From NCBI GenBank assembly GCA_947652115.1, contig OX393571.1, positions 18,348,879-18,412,878 of the forward strand: DNA of 64,000 nucleotides. Reading direction: 5' to 3'. The notes under the pieces were generated by a model. That model searched no databases. It was not told the DNA's origin and worked only from the letters and a program-made list of their open reading frames with translations. Positions 9,474 through 19,955 of the stretch are shown here, in pieces (within the stretch, counting starts at the first letter, position 1; the number at the start of each line of letters is the position of its first letter). The stretch comes from Blastomussa wellsi (Eukaryota > Cnidaria > Anthozoa > Scleractinia > Plerogyridae). A program made the position numbers and the translations under genes.

Positions 9474-10481
9474 ATGGCGTCTTGCACAGCGGCGAAAAGA
9501 CGAGCATCGAGGCAGAAAGCGGCAAATAACATCATACAAACTGCCCCAATATGTAAACTTCCTGCCAATATTATGCTGCACGTCTTCAAATTTCTTGATA
9601 TGAAAACTCTTTGTTCTTCATCCACGGTGTGCCGCTTGTGGTACCATCTTGTTTGTGATCGAACGCTGTGGAAGTTCGTTGACCTTCGCCCTTGGCCGCT
9701 TTCTTTACGGACATTGTGGAAAATTGTTAGGAATCGATTGTCAGATTCAGTCCTGGAGCTGCTGATAAAAGGATTTATTGGAACCACGAAAAAGAATGAA
9801 AATATCTCGCCATCTTTGCTTGAGGAAATCAAGACAAAATGTCCCAGTTTGGAAACTCTGGGTTTATGTTATTGTGATATGAGGAATGTTCCTGCACAGT
9901 GTTTACCTCGAAATTTAAAAACTCTGCTTCTTGATCACTCGATTGTCCCCCTTGGCTGGTTTGAGGGATTACAATGTGAAGCGTTTTTTCCTAATCTGTT
10001 GGAACTGAATCTAACTTATTGCACTCGAGTGGAAAACTCTGATCTTCTTAGCATAACAAAATTAAGAACTTTGGAACGTTTGAATCTGAGTTATTGTTAT
10101 CGTGTGGGTGATGAGGGTGTTCAGCATATTGCTAATAACCTTAGCAATCTTACAAACCTTGATCTTTCAAATTGCCCCAAGATAACCGACCTGGGACTTC
10201 ACCGCATTGGGCGTCATCTGACACGATTAAAGAACTTAAATTTGTTGTCAAGTTGGAGAATTACAGATGCTGGAATCCTTTCCCTTGTTCACAGTCTCAC
10301 AGAGTTGGAATATTTGAACTTGTCATCCTGTAGGGAGATTACAAATATAGGCCTTAATGAAATTTCGGAAAAGTGTAAAAACCTTAAATCTTTGGACATC
10401 ACAGGTTGTTGTGGTATTTCAGAAAAGGATGTAAATGAGGCGAGAGTGATTTTGTCACATTGTGACATTCAGTGGTCATGA
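9474..10481 (+). CDS. FBXL12-like: F-box and leucine-rich-repeat protein, FBXL12-like
   Basis: 335 residues from the ATG at 9474 (AACATGG, a good Kozak context); the frame is open from 9417 but that start is weaker. Vertebrate FBXL12 is of similar length. An F-box occupies about residues 28-70 (KLPANIMLHVFKFLDM...CRLWYHLVCDRTLWKFVDL). Leucine-rich repeats of the cysteine-containing type follow, for example LNLSYCYRVGDEGVQHI, LDLSNCPKITDLGL and LDITGCCGISEKDV. The order of an LWKFVDL-like stretch, a helical linker, KCPSLETL and GWF resembles FBXL12 in particular. In the family the F-box binds Skp1 in an SCF ubiquitin ligase and the repeats choose the substrate; the target here is unknown. The gene is intronless and lies between inverted-repeat arms. 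An intronless retrocopy cannot be excluded, but the frame is intact. Confidence 0.88.
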   Translation: MASCTAAKRRASRQKAANNIIQTAPICKLPANIMLHVFKFLDMKTLCSSSTVCRLWYHLVCDRTLWKFVDLRPWPLSLRTLWKIVRNRLSDSVLELLIKGFIGTTKKNENISPSLLEEIKTKCPSLETLGLCYCDMRNVPAQCLPRNLKTLLLDHSIVPLGWFEGLQCEAFFPNLLELNLTYCTRVENSDLLSITKLRTLERLNLSYCYRVGDEGVQHIANNLSNLTNLDLSNCPKITDLGLHRIGRHLTRLKNLNLLSSWRITDAGILSLVHSLTELEYLNLSSCREITNIGLNEISEKCKNLKSLDITGCCGISEKDVNEARVILSHCDIQWS

Positions 10482-11317
10482 AAGGTTTGTGTTCAAATTA
10501 ACATTTTAAGTACATGTGTAGAGCGTTTTCACTCACGTGACCAAAAAAAATAAATCGAAAACCATTCAGTGGACAGAATCAAGAAAATACGACATTATAG
10601 AATATAAATAAAAAAGCACTTCTAGAAGTTTAAGGCATGTGCATTGTTCCAAACTTCAGATATTGGTCGAAATGTCTCGCATAAATTTACAGAGCCCAGT
10701 ATGGAGCCACCATATTGGTATACCTCAATGGAACACCAACATGGCGGCCGGAAATAGTGTAAACACGAGATAAGTATGTTTTTCGACATACATGATCATA
10801 ACTGTAATTCACACACCGCCATGACACTAAAATTCAAATTGCCTTAGTTTCCAAACAAAGGACGCTGTTGAGCTGATAAGTTGCACACAGATATATAAAT
10901 TTAGCACCTGTTATACCTGATGAGTATAAAAAGTCTGGTGGCTCTTTGGTTTTGGATTTTAGAATTTTATGACATCACATGAAAATGCTCTATAGTATGC
11001 ATTCATGCCAACGCCCCTAGAGTCGCGCGGATACAGAATGCATCTCCTGGTCTGCAGTAATATGAGTTTTCACTCTTATTTTGGCCAATTTTGGGAGGAA
11101 ATTTTGAAATATTTGATGTATTTTTGTGGATGAATCTATTTTAAACTCTGTTTTGAGGACTGAGAAGAGGTATCACTTTCTTGATTCAAAATTTGCAGTC
11201 TCCCAATTTTCATTTGACATCTCTCAGTTTGTGGCCCCTGTCCAGATTGTAAATACAATGATTTTGGCAGTATGCAGGATGCATGTCATATATATGAACC
11301 TAATAAATGGCCTTTGC
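10482..11317. other. Downstream region of the F-box gene, no gene seen
   Basis: Contains the 3' flank of the F-box gene and repeat-like AT-rich DNA with a short GC-rich patch near 10735-10760. The open stretch at 11126-11386 runs into a SINE and has no domain. Confidence 0.5.
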
Positions 11318-11470
11318 TCACCAAGCGTTCATGTAGCTCAGTTAATTAGAGTGCCTGACCGGTATCTGGGAAATCATGGGTTCTAATTCTGTCGGGGAAA
11401 GATTCATTTTTCAAAACCTTTTGTTTCCTGTTATAAACGTACATAATAAATGTAAAGTGTCCACTCCAGA
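11318..11470 (+). mobile_element. tRNA-derived SINE, head region
   Basis: TAGCTCAGTTAATTAGAG (from 11334) resembles a pol III A box, and GGTTCTAATTC (11379-11389) a B box, at tRNA spacing. The acceptor stem does not pair and the B box has lost the invariant GTTCGA, so this is a SINE and not a functional tRNA gene. The 3' end is uncertain. Confidence 0.6.
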
Positions 11471-11880
11471 CCAGGAGCTTTCCAGCTCTGGGGCCAAATA
11501 CCATACCTCAAGGTTATTATTGTTAGCAGCTACTAATTTTAGAGATTTTCTTTGCAAGATTTTTAGAAATTTTCCCAAAGTACCAAAAAAAAATCAGAGT
11601 TTAGAGTAAACCAGTTCTTCATGAGCATATAGCTAAGACAGAAGTAGATGTTAAATAAAAGAGGTACTCTTACTCTCCACAGCAGAATACTTTAAACTTT
11701 ATTTAATTCTGTTTTCCTTCTCGTGTGTGTGGATGGGGATTTAGCACTTATTAAATTTGACCCAGACACATTTCTATTAGATTTGGCGATTGTCTACCTC
11801 GCTTAAGTCAATAGCGACTAACTCAACAGGAAACAGCAAGTCACATTATTGCAGTTTCAATACTTATTGATACTTAATTT

Positions 11881-12180
11881 CAGGGTTGCCACTTATCAGA
11901 AACTAAAAAGTTCCCTGACTTTTCACTGACCTTTGAACAATTTTCCCTCACCTTAGATTAGATGAATAAAATTAAAGAAACAACAGAAATCACTGGCCAA
12001 AACTACTGCTTCTGTACATGCCACTAGAACGATATCAAAATCAATCGTGGTACACCATGTTTTACTGAAAGGAAATGAAATTCACTGACTTTTTATTGAC
12101 TTTACCAAACATCTAACATTTTCCCTGACCTTGAAAAATTATTGTTTTTCCCTGACTTTTCCCTGGCCGTGGCAACCCTG
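11881..12180. mobile_element. 300 bp MITE with AATTT target duplication
   Basis: Terminal inverted repeats CAGGGTTGCCAC...GTGGCAACCCTG enclose exactly 300 bp. AATTT flanks both sides (11876-11880 and 12181-12185). Inner parts are also partly inverted (repeated TTCCCTGACTTTT motifs). There is no coding capacity. The CAGGG ends recall hAT-like elements, but the 5 bp duplication is shorter than usual for hAT. Confidence 0.75.
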
Positions 12181-12204
12181 AATTTGCACTATGCTGATAA
12201 AAAT

Positions 12205-12655
12205 GCAGGGGAGGGGATGGTGGTGGGCAGGCTTACGGAGTGTTGTGGAATACCAGCGCAACTTTTATTTCGATGTGAGAGGAAAAGTTGTACCGTGTTC
12301 ACACAAGCCGTTTAGAAATAATGTTTTGATCTACGAGCTAAGAGTACTTCAAGAATTCGAATGTTTGACTCCATACCCACACAACAGGGCCCAGTTGTTC
12401 GAAGGCCGATTAGAGCTAACACTTTTATTTTTAGAGCATCGATTCATTAAATTGTAGACAAAAAGAATTAAACTGAATTCCCTTTTTAATCTTTCAAATC
12501 TGAATTAAAATTTCGCACTAACCCTGGGTTATCTTAACCTAGCTTTGAACAACCCAGCCCAGGAGATTGGAAATCTTGAGGTGGTGATCGTTGCGGTTGG
12601 TTGTGGTTTGAAGCCAAACTGGAATTTCCAGGGAGGTGGGGGAATTCAATCCAAG
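12205..12655 (-). repeat. Right arm of the large inverted repeat
   Basis: Inverted copy of 9151-9415 with scattered differences, interrupted by a 175 bp insertion at 12387-12561. The open frame at 12191-12457 falls in this repeat and is not a gene. Confidence 0.85.
12387..12561. mobile_element. MITE inserted in the right repeat arm
   Basis: The left arm has the uninterrupted order ACACAACA-GGAGACTGG (as complement). The right arm has ACACAACA, then 175 bp, then GGAGATTGG. The insert ends are imperfect inverted repeats, GGGCCCAGTTGTTCGAAG and CTTTGAACAACCCAGCCC. The paralogous empty site fixes the borders to within a base or two. Any target duplication is very short (perhaps CA). Confidence 0.75.
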
Positions 12656-13610
12656 CCTGAAAAATGAGATAAGCAACCCTATAAATCAAGACTCCTGCGA
12701 GCAGTTGGCAATAGGCTTTGTCAATGAAAGCTCATTAGGAAACTTACATAGAAGGTGTTTGTTACCCCTTCGAAGGTCATAAGATTTGATTGACGGAAGC
12801 CTATTTGCCAACTGAGGAGTTTAAATGGGTCACCTATTACTGAATTTGTTGGTAAATTTGTTCTTCATCCAATTTGGCCCATTCTGTTATAAACATAATA
12901 ATTTTGCCACCAAAAGGAACTCAGAGGATTAAAAAATTATGTGCATTCACTGTTTCCTTTTATGTTTGCAAAAATAAAAAACCCTATATCAAAAAGGAAA
13001 TCAGTAATTAATATTCAATAAAGGTTTAAGATGTATTGTTGGGAGCAACGAAACAATTTGCTTGGAATATAAATTTAATTGGAAAACGGAGTATGGTACT
13101 CAATTCACCCAGACTTGACAGCAAACCTTAACTTCCCGGAAGAAGTTGTTTCGACTCCTGGGCACTCTGGAGACGTTGAAGACCAAAGACGACTTTTTAT
13201 TTGATCCCTGGAAATGGTAGAAATAACATAAACTTGTGGAAAAGAAAAAGCGAATTTTTCCGACCGAAACTTGTTGTGTTCTTCGAAGGAATAAACTTTA
13301 TTTTACAAAATAGACTACGACCGAAATGGAAAACTTACAAACACGCTTTGAAAACTTGCTACGAATATAAATAGTGACCTCGAAAGGTGGCGGGGTTACA
13401 TAATTCTTAATCACGTAATTCTCAAGTCAATTGACACTACAAAATTGACAAAAACGGCCAAAAACTGAGGCCATTTTTCGAAATCGAACGTCCGCCATTT
13501 TGACCTTTTTTCTTCCGGTTACTTCCAAATAAGGAATGTCGGCCGCCATGTTGTGACGTAGAAATGTACATCCATTTTTTTCAAGTCGATAAATGCATTA
13601 AGCTTGTATT
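12656..13610. other. Non-coding stretch before the P2X7-like remnant
   Basis: AT-rich with a GC-richer patch at about 13480-13560. No ORF or exon supported. Confidence 0.5.
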
Positions 13611-13812
13611 ATGGCCGAGATCGAGCCCTATTCTTTTGAACCGATGCGAGACAGTTCGGAGTCAGAAGAAGACTATGTTCACGAGAGTCGAGATGAGCTC
13701 TGAAGAGGAAATACATCGTGGCGAGTAATATTGTGCGAACTGGGAAAGGCAACAAGAGAAAGAATGTTTATACTGCAAATGAGAGATCGAGGAAACTGAG
13801 GAACCGTAAATA
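13611..13812 (+). pseudogene. Fragment resembling the P2X7-type cytoplasmic Zn domain
   Basis: An ATG at 13611 opens 30 codons rich in Glu and Ser (MAEIEPYSFEPMRDSSESEE), then a stop at 13701-13703. Just after it GNTSW is readable, then, after a frame change and with further stops, CANWE and KECLYCK. Acidic start, GNTxW, Cx2-3C-like pair and a later CxxC is the layout of the P2X7 ballast-like domain found in many lone cnidarian genes. At least two stops and one frameshift make it a dead fragment. The assignment is from motif memory and moderate at best. Confidence 0.35.
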
Positions 13813-13839
13813 AAACACTCCACTCCTCAAGAAGCGTCC

Positions 13840-14865
13840 TATTTATTAAGGGCAGTCAATGGAATCTCTGGGCGTTCTGTTTGAAGAGCCAACTGCAACA
13901 CGTTCGACCATGTTGGAGCTGATGTTGTCTTCTGAACCAGGACGCTAAAAACTCAACTCTTGAAAATTCGCGCGTTTATCCCATGAGGTGTGCATTGTGA
14001 TGTAATGCTATGCACCCAAGCCTTCAACATGTCTTCCAAAATCGTGGACGTTCAAATTGTTCTGGTACGGTAAGTTCACACCGAAAGTATCGCGATTTGA
14101 TTACGACTTATCATGTGCTTTCGTATGAATGACTTTTTTAAAAGTGGGTTTTCGTCTTCCATTTTCCTTTAAGCATTTCACTATCGATTTCATCATCTAA
14201 TCAAGGCGGCGTGTTCATCCCACTTGGTTTACCGGCGTTTTCCTGTAGTATTTTGTTGGCAATTGTAAAACTATTGCATGCTATGATGATTGAATGACTA
14301 AATAAAACCATACAGACAACATTGTGTCAATGATTAACAGTGTATGGTAAATTATCTGATGGGAAAAAGTAACGTTAAATTACTGGGCAGAAGATTGTAT
14401 TCACCAAGTTTGAAGGATGCAGCTGGGATAGAAGACGCTCAGTTAAGTTTTTAATGTTCCATACATTTGTCTGTGAGTTGGCTCATCCTCGGAAACTCAC
14501 CATTGGCGTAAAACAAATAACAATTATATCAATACCCCACTGAAACCATTATATGATCATTCTAAACGAATTTCTGAAATATAAAGAAAGGGAAACAAAA
14601 CCATTACCTCTTCTTTTGGTTAAAAAACTTACAGGCAGGTATATAATCAATAAATAAAACCAGTTACTCCTGAGTTACTGGATTTGTCTTTTTTGAAGTC
14701 GTTATTTGATTTTGAGACGGAAACAAATTAAAACATTACTGGAAAGATATGAATGCGACGATCACTTGGAATCTGAGAAACTCACCCTCTAACGAAAGTT
14801 CTATTCCTACCCGACCGCACAACGACAAGGTGGCCCGGCTATTCTGAATGTCAGTAATGTTAAGT
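13840..14865. other. Non-coding stretch
   Basis: No gene, element border or RNA gene recognised. Confidence 0.5.
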
Positions 14866-14970
14866 TTATAAATTTATGTTTGGTGCCATTGCAATTGGGT
14901 GCAATTGTTTCTTTCGTTGGCAACTTCTTTGTGTGACAATCTGCAGACGCCGGTCTGCAGGTCCCTTTCC
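14866..14970 (+). pseudogene. Decayed first exon of a receptor gene (TM1 region)
   Basis: The DNA from TTTATGTTTGG to CAGACGCCG matches the orphan receptor exon at 16043-16120 (FMFGNIAVLSFLGN, then CVAISRRR). A small deletion in the region coding for GNLLL puts a stop (TGTGTGA) in the original frame. Similarity fades downstream, and the conserved TM2 end with its splice donor is not seen. It shows a third ancestral copy of the first exon upstream of the 15.9 and 17.9 kb exons. Confidence 0.65.
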
Positions 14971-15500
14971 AATCCGTATCGATAAATTTAGGAATACAGA
15001 ATTACTTTCAATTAAACGAAAACGTGTGTGTATTGGGAGAAAAAAATGCATAATCATCTCCAAGGAAACCCAAGACCCTAATTGCGAGTACTCTTCACGG
15101 TAATCAGCTGGGTGCAGTTTATTACCTCAAAGGTCGTCCCTGTTTAAACTGAAACCCATCACTAGTAAGACTCCGTTGGACATTCAGTCTCTTTTATAAC
15201 CTTCTCACTCTTTCAGAGCACACGTCAATTTCGTTTTACGACTGAGCAGAAAAACGTCAAGAAAACCAAACTTCCTGTCTACTTAAACGCCATACTTGCC
15301 TTTTAAATCATTTTATACGAAGTGTGTGCTAGCATTATGCACTGAAGTAACAACATCATGCAGACGGGCAATTAGTGCTTGGTTGACACTACCGCATTTA
15401 TGTAAATACAATTATTACCTTCAACACGAAACTGGCATACAATTATTTTGCTTTAATTCTAAATGTTTGTTCAGTGTACACCATAATTCGAAAAAACCCT

Positions 15501-15759
15501 CCTTTGGGCTTCGTCACGCGTTCCTTCCTCACGGAAAACGTCTGCTGAATCGACAGTCCACTTCGTTCACAGGCCGTTTAATCCAATTAAAGAAAACAAC
15601 CAGTATTGACTCATTGCATGACAGCTATCCTATCACATGCTGCGAATCGCTTTCCCAAAACTGGAAAGTTACCTCTGATTGGTTCGCACCCGTGAACGGA
15701 AGTGGACGTTCGATTCAACAGACGTCCGTGGGGAAGGAACGCGTGACGAAGCCCAAAGG
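15501..15759. mobile_element. Foldback MITE upstream of the orphan receptor exon
   Basis: About 75 bp at 15501-15576 (CCTTTGGGCTTCGTCACGCG...) recurs inverted at 15686-15759 with few mismatches, around a roughly 110 bp spacer. No ORF belongs to it. Its right end lies 17 bp before a TATA box. Confidence 0.8.
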
Positions 15760-15776
15760 ACGTCTGCGTGGGAGGC

Positions 15777-15784
15777 TATAAAAA
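15777..15784 (+). promoter_or_regulatory. TATA box of the 15.9 kb receptor exon
   Basis: TATAAAAA stands 123 bp before the ATG at 15907, a plausible core promoter for this first exon. No initiator or transcript evidence is available. Confidence 0.5.
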
Positions 15785-15906
15785 CCGGGCTGGTTACATA
15801 GAAGCAGCTGCAAGATTTGACATTTATGTCAATCACAAGGATAGATGCGGTCTTTCATTTTGAAGAAATTTAACTCATTAAGCCAAAACAGAAATACTAT
15901 GTTCAA

Positions 15907-16180
15907 ATGCATGCTAAAAACAAGAAAATGAATCGTGGATTCTTCAGCTTACAAGCAAATAGTTGTTCGAACTGCTCGAGGGGCAACGAAAGTTTTCTTT
16001 ACCCAAGACGTCAGCCTCAAGATAAAGTTGACGCTTTCAAATTTATGTTTGGGAATATTGCAGTTCTTTCTTTCCTTGGCAATTTGCTTTTATGTGTGGC
16101 AATCTCCAGACGTCGACATTTGTTGCTTAAAACTTACAACAACCTTGTTTTGAACCTGGCTATCACAGACATGCTAACAG
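15907..16180 (+). CDS. Orphan first exon of a class A receptor (TM1 to TM2)
   Basis: 91 codons plus one base, from ATG 15907 (a second in-frame ATG is at 15928), ending ACA G|GTTTGT after LAITDMLTG, the TM2 motif with Asp 2.50. TM1 is at about residues 47-70 (FMFGNIAVLSFLGN with N 1.50). Two Asn glycosylation sites lie in the N-terminus (NCS at residues 21-23 and NES at 27-29). No matching second exon lies between here and the next first exon at 17871. The nearest usable acceptor is at 18688, in the correct phase. The exon may be an alternative first exon of the 17.9-19.7 kb gene, with its own TATA promoter, or a leftover of a duplicated gene that lost its second exon. The frame is intact, which favours use. 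Confidence 0.65.
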
Positions 16181-17870
16181 GTTTGTTGCATGGATCTTTG
16201 ACTTTCTGTTGTAACTGATTAAATGGATTTGTAGTGAGTTTTTTATCACTTCGATTTAATGTATCTAAAGCCTCCTATCAGGCAATGGCTCCAATGCTAA
16301 CAGGATTTGCGGCGTGATGACTAGTTTTGACTATAAGGCATGGTAACAAGTTAATTTTCATATCGTTGAAAGACTGTAGAAAATACTTTGTCATTAATCT
16401 TAAAATAATACTAGCTAAGAATTGAAAAACCGTGCAAACATATACCGCGACTTTCTTTAGTTCATTTGTGGTCAGTTACTTGTCTTACTTTACTAATGTT
16501 TGGATTTATACATAAGTGAAACTATCCACGCCCCACGAGGAAACACACTTTCAAAAAAGTTTGAACCTGACAATTAACTGGTTATTGTACCGTTGAAACA
16601 AATGAATTAATGTTATTTGTGCAAAAATCAGACAAAATATTTTTGACATTTTTTCTTTCTGACCAATGCTCACAAAAACTACTATAAAAACAATACATTA
16701 GGGAGCTCGGATGCATGTATTTTTTACAACGTAGTGTTAGCCTTGTAAGCGTGATTCAGCCTCACGGCGGAAAAACGACTGAAAATGAGAACATTTTTGG
16801 AATTTTTAAGGTAGAAGATATATTGTTTTATGTTGATTTTCGTCTCAATTTCAACCTCATAATTGTGCTTCCAAGTTAATTTTCTATAAGCATCGTAAGT
16901 TCGCACGTTTGGACAAAACGTATGTCATCGATGTATTGTGGCATCCCTTGCTGACGATGATCACCTCGATAAATCGTGTCGACATGCGCCTGCGCAATGC
17001 GCTTTTTCGGGGTGTCGCCGAGCACCTTTCATATTGACGTCATTGCTTGTGTAAACATGAAGCAAGATCAAATTAAAACATTTTAATCATTAAGAAGTGT
17101 AAGTGTTAAAATCGCGCGATAGAGGATAGAGCAGATCGGCTAGATATCCTAAATATATAAATGAACAGCCTCGAGGGCCTGCATCATCCCTATGCGATAT
17201 ACATCAACCAGCTGCTGTCATTATCTCGCATATTGCATTGAATGACATGTATTTTGAAATCATCACTGTTGCGAACTTATTGCCAACGCATTCACTAGTC
17301 CTTTACATAAATCGCATTACTGTATCTTAAAGTTTCGGTGCAAATCGTGACTGTGCATAAAGTAATATTTTATACATGAGTATGATCTAATTAACAATTC
17401 TGTTCAATTAAGCCAGTTTTCCTGACGAAATTATAGTTTCCTGAAAACAACTTAATCGCTGGAAGAAAACAGACTTTTGCACAAAGCTTCGTTCATTTCT
17501 CATATGACAGACTGATAAGACTGACAAGGCTGCTTTTGTCAGCTGTCATTCCAATATTTCTCTCATTACTCATCAATAAAACGTTTATTTAAAGAAAGTT
17601 AGCTTCCAGTGGTAAATAACACGGCTCAAGGAAAATAGAATTGAACGTTTATTCAACTTTATGGACAAAAGAACAGATTTTTATCATGCGTTTTGACATG
17701 TGCCAAAGCAGTTTTCTCTGAACGAATCATCGTAAAGATTACAAAGTAGTTGACACCTTTGTAAATATAAGATATTGAAAAAGGTGTTTGCCTACCAACT
17801 CCGAAACGACGTTTGTTACGAAATATCCTCCAAACAAATTGAATAACCTTTTACTGAGACGAAATTGAGA
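16181..17870. other. Spacer between the two receptor first exons
   Basis: No ORF with receptor TM3-TM7 features on either strand, so the 15.9 kb exon has no second exon of its own here. Otherwise AT-rich, with a GC-rich patch near 16975-17030. Confidence 0.6.
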
Positions 17871-19673
17871 ATGATGAACGACTCGACAAATGCACTTCAT
17901 GTCTGTGAAAATAACATAACTGTTCCTAATAATGGAAATGACATTTCTGTTGAAGGTAAAAACTACAAGGTTGCGATGAAAACGTCGTTTGGAATTATTG
18001 CCAGTTTTTCATTTTTTGGCAACTTTCTCCTTTGTCTGGTGATATTTATGAAGCGTTCGATGCTAAATAAGCCATACAACATTCTTATTTGCAGCCTGGC
18101 TATAACTGATATGCTCACAGGTATGCTCAGTTTACTATAGATAACAACTTGACGTACTTGTGTTTCGTATTACTTGTTATTGATAAAAATGCAGTTTAGT
18201 GTGCAAATTGTACCACTGTCACTGAGAAAATAACGATAATAATAACATACAATAGGAATATCAATTCCTTTGTTTCTTTTTTCCCGAGCAAGCATTTTAA
18301 ATTTCAAACATCATTTTGGGTGTATTTGTCTTTCTTTTATATTTTATTTTGTCATATATCCATGAGCTTTGGTAGATTTGTTCAGCGGAGCATTTTTGCA
18401 GGTGAATAAACTATACTCGGGACAACTATAGGACCCCTATAGAAATATTACTACACCTACAACTTTTGTTTTCGACATTGAAACGAAATAGCGAGAACGG
18501 TCAGAACTACTTTAAACAATTGAAAACAACGCCTAAGTTTAATAGCTTATTTAAAACTTGCTTTTCTTATGATGGACTGTCTTAATATTTTTTTGTTCTT
18601 TGGTATCTTTAAAATGTTATAAAAAGGCAAACTATCTGCACCATTTAAAATAGCAAAAGTAACCTTTTATTCCTTTAAATTATGCAGGAATATTCCTTGT
18701 TGTCACACCGGATTACTTAATCGACAGGAAAAACTTTCCTTATCCCCGCGGACTGGGAGGAGAGATATACTGTCGCTTGATTGGCTCAACCTACATCCTG
18801 TTTATTTTTGGTAAGGCTTCCACTTCCACGATAATGTGTCTGGCTATAGATCGCTGGTACTCTATTGTAAAACCAATACAATACAAAACAGCCTTCAGTA
18901 AGCGACGCCTGTATCTTTACATTACCCTGATATGGGCCTCTGCCGCCATAACTCAGATCAATGAACTCTTTATCACAGCAGTGGAGCATGGCCTTTGCAC
19001 ATTCGTCACGCCATTTTATGGAGAAAAAGCTGAACGGATCCTAATTTTGTTTCACGTGATCATCACGTTCTACATTCCGAGCATTGTCACCTGGGTGACC
19101 TTTGGACATATCTGGATGCATATGCGCCAGCCTAACATTCGGCGCCATTTGGACAATAACAAAGCTACCAAACGGCTATTGCGCATGTGCGCATTGGCAG
19201 CTTTCTTTTTAACACTATCTTGGTTTCCAACAGAAACCTTTTTTATTCTGTACAAGTTTGATATTTTGAAACTGCCTTTTGAAGTCTACTTATTTACGAG
19301 TGTTTTGGCCATGTCTAACTCTTGCTTCAATCCATGGATTTATTGTCTTAGTAACAGGGAATACAGAAGAGAATTTGTCCGACTTCTATGCTGCATAAAA
19401 TGTAACATGGGAAGCTCCTGGGTCAGTAGTTTGTGCTTTGGTTTAGTGCCAAAACGTAGATCAAGGTATTCGTTTTCATCGGATCCTAACCAAACATGCT
19501 CAAACGGCAATCTGGTAGATGGTCCATATGTTCTTACACTTCGTCGGATGCCACAAGCTTCAAGTTTTAGGTTGTCGACTGTGAGTACCTGTAGCAACAT
19601 AAATTGCTCTGAAGCCAGTCAATCAGGAAGGGTACCATGTGGTCCTGTGGTACGGATTAATACGCGCCCATAG
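17871..19673 (+). CDS. Rhodopsin-like (class A) orphan receptor, gene B
   Basis: Exons 17871-18120 and 18688-19673 join in phase 1 (CACAG|GTATGC ... TATGCAG|GA) to 411 residues. Exon 1 carries an N-terminus with NxS/T sites, TM1 (N 1.50 in FFGN) and LAITDMLTG; exon 2 carries the rest. Landmarks: conserved Cys at about 112 (EIYC), IDRW at about 137-140 in place of DRY, SWFP in TM6 where most family members have CWxP, NPWIY in TM7, then a Cys-containing helix-8 region (LLCCIKC) and a Ser-rich tail ending RINTRP. The residue seven past the TM3 Cys is Tyr, not Asp, and the 7.43 position is not Lys, so it is not aminergic and not an opsin. In the family such receptors sit in the plasma membrane and signal through G proteins; the ligand is unknown. 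Confidence 0.9.
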
Positions 19674-19831
19674 CAATTTAGAATCTTTTTGATACGTGGA
19701 GCACTTTCCCTCGGCAGCACAGCTTAGTACTTAAATATTGGGACTTATTGTTAGTAAGTGAGCTGATAGACAGGGAGTATCACAGACAAAAGTCGGAAGA
19801 AGTTGAAAAGCCAATAACAAACGTCATCTTT

Positions 19832-19840
<9 letters not shown>

Positions 19841-19870
<30 letters not shown>

Positions 19871-19923
19871 ATTTACAATTGCGAGCCGATAGGCGAGCAA
19901 TTGTAAAGCCCATACAGATCTCC

Positions 19924-19937
<14 letters not shown>
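19841..19937. repeat. Foldback element, 97 bp
   Basis: ATAAAATATGAGCGGGAGAT... (left) pairs with ...ATCTCCCGCGAATATTTTAT (right), about 40 bp per arm with a GC-rich 15-base loop. The arms differ at two bases and one indel. It is about 170 bp after receptor gene B. Confidence 0.85.

Positions 19938-19955
<18 letters not shown>

Noticed and set aside
11334..11400. tRNA gene
   Set aside because: The arms do not pair and the B box is altered; SINE head instead.
12191..12457. 88-residue ORF
   Set aside because: Lies within the right inverted-repeat arm and extends into the MITE.
14876..15103. 75-residue ORF as a real small gene
   Set aside because: It is a frameshifted remnant of a receptor first exon fused to unrelated sequence.
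15296..15781. 161-residue ORF upstream of the orphan receptor exon
   Set aside because: Most of it runs through a foldback MITE and has no domain.
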